Source: Burkholderiales bacterium (GTDB lineage: Bacteria; Pseudomonadota; Gammaproteobacteria; Burkholderiales; Burkholderiaceae). From it: DNA of 10,067 bases. Below, piece after piece: positions 6,528 to 10,067 of this stretch (the stretch's first letter is position 1; each line of letters starts with the position of its first letter). The stretch covers positions 1 through 10,067 of the forward strand of contig CANFNO010000054.1 of assembly GCA_947447845.1 (NCBI GenBank). Reading direction: 5' to 3'. The notes beneath the pieces were generated by a model. It searched no databases. It was not told where the DNA came from and saw only the letters and a program-made list of their open reading frames with translations. Both the position numbers and the translations under genes were made by a program.

Positions 6528-6580
6528 AACACCGCGGGACCGGCTTCGCCGGACCGCTGGTGTTGCCCCCTGCAAGGGGG
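6528..6580. repeat. REP-like palindromic element after the binding-protein gene
   Basis: Two hairpins lie side by side. The first (6528-6564) is a nearly perfect 37-nt stem-loop: AACACC and GCGG, a small bulge, then CCGGC-TTC-GCCGG, closing with CCGC and GGTGTT, about 15 bp in all. The second (6566-6580) is CCCCC-TGCAA-GGGGG. The combination resembles a common Comamonadaceae intergenic repeat as I remember it. There is no T-tract on either side, so strong termination is unlikely. In the 171-bp gap between binding-protein and permease genes it could protect the upstream mRNA, as the REP element after malE does in Escherichia coli. Confidence 0.6.
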
Positions 6581-6623
6581 GAACAGGCTACACGCAGTGA
6601 GTCTGGACGGGGGTGTTCAACGG

Positions 6624-7904
6624 TCAGGCAGCGACGAACTCATTCCACTTCTGGACCATGTAGGCGTTCTCGTCCATCACCGCGTTCCAGCAGGCGATGC
6701 CGCCCATGCGTGCTTCGTAGCTGCCGCCGTCGCGCACTTCGCCCTTCTTGGCCAACAAGTCACCATGCGGGCTCTTGATGTCTTGCGAAGCAGGCTTGCC
6801 TTCCATCCAGTAGGCCCATTCGTAGGCTTCCATCTTGGCCTTGGCAGTGTCCAGCACGGCGCTGTAATAACCTTGGCGATTCAGGTACGCACCGGCCCAG
6901 CCGTCGAGGAACCAGTTGATGAACTCATAAGCACCATCGAGCTTTTTGCCGGACAAAGTGGCGGGCAAGCCAAAGCCGGACGCCCAGGCGCGATAGCCCT
7001 CTTTGAGCGGCTGGAAGGTGCAGGCAATGCCTTTGGTACGCACAGCCGTCACGGCAGGGCTCCACATGGACTGAATCACCACTTCGCCGGAAGCCATCAG
7101 GTTGACGGACTCATTGAAGTCTTTCCACAGGCTGCGGAACTGGCCTTGCTTCTTGGCTTCAATCAGGGTCTTGATGGTCAGGTCGATTTCCTTCTTGGTC
7201 ATGTTGCCCTTGTCAGGGTACTTGTAGATGCCCATGGCTTCCACGACCATGGCCGCGTCCATGATGCCGATGGAGGGGATGTTCAGGATGGCGGCCTTGC
7301 CCTTGAATTCGGGGTTCAGCAACTCGGCCCAGGAGGTGATAGGGCGCTTGATAAGGTCGGGGCGAATGCCCAATGTGTCGGCGTTGTACACGGTGGGAAT
7401 GAGCGACATGAACTGGGTCGGGCTCTTGGCGAAAACCTTGCTCTTTTCGCCTTCGAGATAAATGGTTTTCTTAGGTGCAGTGCCCTGGTCGCCCACGGCC
7501 TTGCCCGCCACCATGCCGGTGGTGAACAGGCTGGTGATCTTGTCCGCATTCTTGATGCGCTTGGTGTCAATGCCCTTCAGGTTGCCGGTGGGCACGATAT
7601 TTTTCAGCGAGAAGTATTCGGTGTCGATCAAATCGAAACTGTTGGGTGCGGTGACGGCGCGCTTGGTCACGTCGTCGGTGGTGACGGCCACGTACTGGAT
7701 TTCGATGCCGGTGTCGGCCTTGAACTTGTCGGCAATTTCCTTGTCCTGATTCACCGCAGTGCCCAGGTAGCGCAGCACGATTTTTTCCTGTGCATGCACA
7801 GCCGGAAACATGCCGGCGGCCAGAATGCCGGCCGTACCCTTGAGCACGGTGCGACGCTGCATGGCGAGGGCGTCAAGGGACAGGTCTTTGATTACATCTG
7901 ACAT
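6624..7904 (-). CDS. ABC transporter substrate-binding protein with Tat signal, PotD-like
   Basis: This 426-residue periplasmic solute-binding protein captures the substrate and delivers it to the two permeases. The N-terminus has a short leader, then a twin-arginine motif (QRRTVLKG, Arg17-Arg18), a hydrophobic stretch GTAGILAAGMF and a likely cleavage site after AVHA (residue 38), so export through the Tat pathway is likely. The mature part begins KIVLRYLGTAV and follows the family 1 solute-binding fold, with VYNADTLG, SWAELLNPEFKGKAAI and GEVVIQSMWSP typical of PotD-like and spermidine/putrescine-type proteins; the large C-terminal part is rich in Trp and Tyr. The ATG at 7904 has a strong AAAGGAG Shine-Dalgarno (plus 7913-7919) 8 nt upstream, the best in the operon, consistent with high expression. 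The substrate cannot be read from the sequence. Confidence 0.92.
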   Translation of the reverse strand: MSDVIKDLSLDALAMQRRTVLKGTAGILAAGMFPAVHAQEKIVLRYLGTAVNQDKEIADKFKADTGIEIQYVAVTTDDVTKRAVTAPNSFDLIDTEYFSLKNIVPTGNLKGIDTKRIKNADKITSLFTTGMVAGKAVGDQGTAPKKTIYLEGEKSKVFAKSPTQFMSLIPTVYNADTLGIRPDLIKRPITSWAELLNPEFKGKAAILNIPSIGIMDAAMVVEAMGIYKYPDKGNMTKKEIDLTIKTLIEAKKQGQFRSLWKDFNESVNLMASGEVVIQSMWSPAVTAVRTKGIACTFQPLKEGYRAWASGFGLPATLSGKKLDGAYEFINWFLDGWAGAYLNRQGYYSAVLDTAKAKMEAYEWAYWMEGKPASQDIKSPHGDLLAKKGEVRDGGSYEARMGGIACWNAVMDENAYMVQKWNEFVAA

Positions 7905-7979
7905 GGGAGTAACTCCTTTGGGGGTGGTGAAACTTCTTGCGAAGGGTGGGGAAAAAGGTTGCGTGGATCGGGCATCAAA

Positions 7980-9029
7980 TCAGGCCTGAAGTGCATGTGC
8001 AGATTCAGGCGTCCAGGCCAATTGCACTGCGTCGCCGACTGCAAAAGGGATCGCGGAAAACTGGCTCTCGGACAACATGACGGAGTACTCGGCGCTGCTA
8101 ACCACGGCGTGCGCCGCAGCGGGATTCTGCAGACCGAGCAGCACGTAGGTGCCCTGGTATTCCACATCGGTCACGAGGGCAGCAATGCTGGGAAGTCCTT
8201 CAATCTCGGGCGCATCTGCGCGGGCAATGCGGGTCTGGTCGGTGCGCACACCAATCTTGCCAATGGGCGTTTCAATCACGTTGTGGCCGCCCATGAAGCG
8301 GGCCACAAATTCATTGAGCGGCTTGTTGTAAACCGTGTGCGGCGAACCGCTTTGCTCGATGATTCCGTGGTTCATCACGACCATGGTGTCGGCCAGGGCC
8401 ATGGCCTCTTCCTGCGAGTGCGTGACATGAATAAAGGTCAGGCCCAATTCCTTTTGCCAGCGGCGCAACTCGGCACGCATCTGGATGCGCAAGAACGGAT
8501 CGAGTGCTGACAAGGGCTCATCCAAAAGCAACGCTTTCGGCTGGGTGATGAGGGCGCGGGCCAGGGCCACACGTTGTTGCTGACCGCCCGACAATTCCCC
8601 GGGTTTGCGTGCGGCCAGATGGCCCATGGCGACGCGCTCCAGCAGGTCTTGTGCCTTGGCGTGACGCTCGGTTTTAGACACACCCTTCATCTTCAAACTG
8701 AAGGCCACGTTGTCCAGCGCGCTCAGGTGTGGAAACAGGGCAAAGCTCTGGAACATCATCGCCGTGCCGCGCTCGGCGGCAGGCAGATTGGTGATGTTTC
8801 GGTTCTCCAGCAACACATCGCCACTGCTCACCGATTCGTGGCCTGCAATCATGCGCAGCGTGGTGCTCTTGCCGCAGCCGGAGGGCCCGAGCAAACAGCA
8901 GTAGCTGCCGCTGGCAATGCGCAGGTTGATGTTGTCCACGGCGGGCTTGCCAGCGCCATAGCGCTTGGTTAAACCAACGACTTCAATGGCGTGCAAGGGA
9001 GCGGCGTCTGCATTCATATGGGATTGCAT
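7980..9029 (-). CDS. ABC transporter ATP-binding protein, PotA-like
   Basis: This is the ATPase that powers the importer, at the cytoplasmic face of the membrane. In the 349-residue form starting at 9029, Walker A is GPSGCGKST (residues 48-56), the Q-loop glutamine is Gln94 in MMFQSFALFPHLS, the ABC signature is LSGGQQQR (146-153), Walker B is LLLDEP (167-172) with the D-loop SALD, and the switch histidine is His204 in HVTHSQEE. A C-terminal TOBE-type domain (about 265-345) is typical of the PotA/MalK/FbpC group. The start is uncertain: ATG at 9029 and ATG at 9017 (MNADAAPLHAIEV) both lack a Shine-Dalgarno, and the frame stays open to 9107, where it would run over the operator-like motifs. 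It is the first gene of the minus-strand operon, 75 bp ahead of the binding-protein gene with no terminator between. Confidence 0.92.
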   Translation of the reverse strand: MQSHMNADAAPLHAIEVVGLTKRYGAGKPAVDNINLRIASGSYCCLLGPSGCGKSTTLRMIAGHESVSSGDVLLENRNITNLPAAERGTAMMFQSFALFPHLSALDNVAFSLKMKGVSKTERHAKAQDLLERVAMGHLAARKPGELSGGQQQRVALARALITQPKALLLDEPLSALDPFLRIQMRAELRRWQKELGLTFIHVTHSQEEAMALADTMVVMNHGIIEQSGSPHTVYNKPLNEFVARFMGGHNVIETPIGKIGVRTDQTRIARADAPEIEGLPSIAALVTDVEYQGTYVLLGLQNPAAAHAVVSSAEYSVMLSESQFSAIPFAVGDAVQLAWTPESAHALQA

Positions 9030-9050
9030 TACGCAAACGCCGTGCCAGCG

Positions 9051-9063
9051 TTTTGTATGCAAT
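9051..9063. promoter_or_regulatory. Candidate GntR-type operator, copy 1
   Basis: TTTTGTATGCAAT contains TTGTATGCAA, one base away from the palindrome TTGTATACAA, the core of the Bacillus subtilis GntR operator. It lies 22 bp upstream of the ATPase start, in inverted orientation relative to copies 2 and 3. FCD/FadR-type regulators such as the one in this operon bind TNGT-N(2-3)-ACNA sites. Confidence 0.5.
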
Positions 9064-9074
9064 CTGCGCACGGA

Positions 9075-9088
9075 CTGTATGCAAAATG
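9075..9088. promoter_or_regulatory. Candidate GntR-type operator, copy 2
   Basis: CTGTATGCAAAATG repeats the TGTATGCAAAA unit in the plus orientation. Its core centre is 22 bp from that of copy 1, about two helical turns, so both would face the same side of the DNA. Confidence 0.45.
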
Positions 9089-9090
9089 CA

Positions 9091-9104
9091 CTGCACTTGT
9101 GCAG
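9091..9104. promoter_or_regulatory. Perfect palindrome CTGCAC-TT-GTGCAG
   Basis: A perfect 6-2-6 inverted repeat sits between operator copies 2 and 3 in the divergent promoter region. Its sequence is unrelated to the TGTATRCA motif. It may be a binding site for a second regulator; no T-tract follows, so it is not a terminator. Confidence 0.35.
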
Positions 9105-9127
9105 CACGCCTCATCCCATGGCACGGG

Positions 9128-9141
9128 CTGTATACAAAACG
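9128..9141. promoter_or_regulatory. Candidate GntR-type operator, copy 3
   Basis: CTGTATACAAAACG contains the perfect palindrome TGTATACA and matches nine of ten bases of TTGTATACAA. Its centre is 53 bp from copy 2 (about five helical turns) and about 125 bp upstream of the SnoaL-like gene. TATACA could also serve as a -10 box for that gene, but I see no good -35 box. Confidence 0.5.
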
Positions 9142-9256
9142 GTGCGCCCATGGCGCATGCCGGTGCAACGCACCATGGAACAGAAACTGCTTGAGGGTGG
9201 TGCGCTACCTGCAAGCCACTGAATGGTTTGCGATGCATACCCAACCAGGACCCACC

Positions 9257-9670
9257 ATGACCCAAGAGACAAACGCCGGCCCCAAGGAAATCGTGGAGGA
9301 GTTTTTGCGCGTCATCATGATTCCCGACCCCGTGGGCGCGCGCGCATTCACCTCACCCGAATTGCGTATCCGCTTTACGGGCGGCCGCCCCATGCGCGAC
9401 CCGTCAGAGACCAGTGCCTTCAACGCCGCGCGCTACAAGTGGGTGAAGAAGCGCTTCGAGCGGACCGATCTGGTGGACGGTGCCACCGATCAAGAGGCCA
9501 TCGTCTACAACATCGGCACGCTGTACGGCGAATGGCTGGACGGCACGCCCTTTGAAGGCAATCGCTATATAGATAGGTATGTGCTGCGCCAGGGCAAGAT
9601 CGTGCAGATGGATGTGTGGAACGACAGTGCCGAGTGGATGCTGGTGCGTGCCGGACTGGCTAAGCTGTGA
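9257..9670 (+). CDS. SnoaL-like / NTF2-fold protein
   Basis: This 137-residue soluble protein looks like a member of the NTF2-like superfamily (SnoaL, ketosteroid-isomerase-like): an N-terminal helix (KEIVEEFLRVIMIPD), a PELRIRFTGGRPM strand region, and a C-terminal sheet ending NRYIDRYVLRQGKIVQMDVWNDSAEWML, the usual closing strands of this fold. Such proteins form a cone-shaped pocket and act as isomerases, hydratases, dehydratases or binding proteins; the active-site residues cannot be assigned with confidence. The start at 9257 is chosen because AGGA lies 6 nt upstream; in-frame ATGs at 9233 and 9053 lack a Shine-Dalgarno and the latter would span the operators. It is divergent from the transporter operon and its stop overlaps the next gene as GTGA, which ties it to the deacetylase-family enzyme and probably to the same pathway. 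Confidence 0.8.
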   Translation: MTQETNAGPKEIVEEFLRVIMIPDPVGARAFTSPELRIRFTGGRPMRDPSETSAFNAARYKWVKKRFERTDLVDGATDQEAIVYNIGTLYGEWLDGTPFEGNRYIDRYVLRQGKIVQMDVWNDSAEWMLVRAGLAKL

Positions 9671-10067
9671 CGCCCTTCCCACCCATTCCAGATAGCGGCC
9701 GCTTTGCCTACAGCGCCATCCCGCAGCGCCCGGACTTTGCCTGGCCCGACGGCAAGCGGCTGGCGGTCTACATTGGTCTTAACCTGGAGCACTTCTCCTT
9801 TGGCCAGGGTCTGGGCGCAGGTATCGGACCCGCATCGCCCCAGCCCGATGTACTGAACTACGCTTGGCGCGAATACGGCAACCGGGTCGGCGCCTGGCGC
9901 TGCCTGGAGCTGTTTGACCAGCTCTGCTTGCCGACCGCCGCGCTCATCAACACCGCATTGATAGACCATTGCCCGGAGTTGCTGCAGGCGGTAATAGCGC
10001 GCGGTGATGAACTGGTGGGCCATGGCCATAGCAACTCTTTCCGTCAATCCGACTATGCCGAGGAACA
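9667..10067 (+). CDS. Polysaccharide deacetylase family protein, PuuE/allantoinase-like (truncated by window)
   Basis: The frame starts with GTG at 9667 inside the stop region of the SnoaL-like gene (GTGA, 4-nt overlap) and stays open to the window end, giving 133 residues of a protein that should reach about 300. No in-frame ATG precedes a better position. It opens TPFPPIPDSGRFAYSAIPQRPDFAWPDGKRLAVYIGLNLEHF, then YGNRVGAWRCLELFDQL, LPTAALINTALIDHCPELLQAVIARGDELVGHGHSNSF. The layout, a YG-R-GxWR stretch followed by a His-Gly-containing motif, resembles the NodB-fold family that includes PuuE, the cofactor-independent allantoinase of Pseudomonas, as well as peptidoglycan and chitin-oligosaccharide deacetylases. 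With no signal peptide it should be cytoplasmic, which favours a small-molecule amidohydrolase role over cell-wall work. The remaining catalytic motifs are outside the window. Confidence 0.85.
   Translation, partial: MTPFPPIPDSGRFAYSAIPQRPDFAWPDGKRLAVYIGLNLEHFSFGQGLGAGIGPASPQPDVLNYAWREYGNRVGAWRCLELFDQLCLPTAALINTALIDHCPELLQAVIARGDELVGHGHSNSFRQSDYAEE

Noticed and set aside
6489..7901. Very long open frame on the plus strand (470 codons)
   Set aside because: It mirrors the substrate-binding protein gene, which has a strong Shine-Dalgarno, Tat signal and family motifs on the minus strand. The mirror protein has His/Gly/Val-rich composition typical of antisense frames.

Overview
The window looks like a chromosomal segment of a beta-proteobacterium, most likely Burkholderiales/Comamonadaceae. 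This is inferred from the GC-rich codon use, the gene types, and two GC-rich intergenic palindromic elements that resemble repeats I remember from Comamonadaceae genomes. I saw no rRNA, tRNA, CRISPR array, transposase or phage gene.

Region 1 (1-2059) is a divergent pair. Leftward runs the N-terminal part of a flavin-dependent aromatic acyl-CoA hydroxylase (anthraniloyl-CoA / salicylyl-CoA 5-hydroxylase type), cut by the window edge. Rightward runs an alpha/beta hydrolase with the HGGYW signature of arylformamidase-type enzymes. The 102 bp between them hold a good sigma70-like promoter for the hydroxylase, with a 13-bp palindrome lying over its spacer and -10 edge.

Region 2 (2081-2994, minus strand) holds a hemerythrin-domain protein with an unusual N-terminal extension, its own promoter (3054-3082) and its own terminator (2348-2371), followed by a 61-residue hypothetical protein.

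Region 3 (3099-9029, minus strand) is one long apparent operon. In transcription order it encodes a PotA-like ABC ATPase, a Tat-type substrate-binding protein, two PotB/PotC-like permeases, an FCD-type GntR regulator and an Asp/Glu/hydantoin racemase family protein. The permease/regulator junction is an ATGA overlap and the regulator/racemase gap is 3 bp. Two palindromic elements sit inside the operon, between the binding-protein and first permease genes and between the two permease genes.

Region 4 (9030-10067) is the divergent control region and a rightward operon: a SnoaL-like small protein, then, through a GTGA overlap, a PuuE-like polysaccharide deacetylase cut by the window end. The control region carries three copies of a TGTAT(A/G)CAAAA motif, close to the TTGTATACAA core known for GntR/FadR-type operators, plus an unrelated perfect CTGCAC-TT-GTGCAG palindrome.

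Together regions 3 and 4 suggest an uncharacterised uptake and breakdown locus. A polyamine-type ABC importer, probably controlled by the embedded FCD regulator, would bring in a nitrogen compound. The racemase-family and PuuE-like (allantoinase-related) enzymes would process it, perhaps by opening a cyclic amide. The substrate cannot be read from the sequence.
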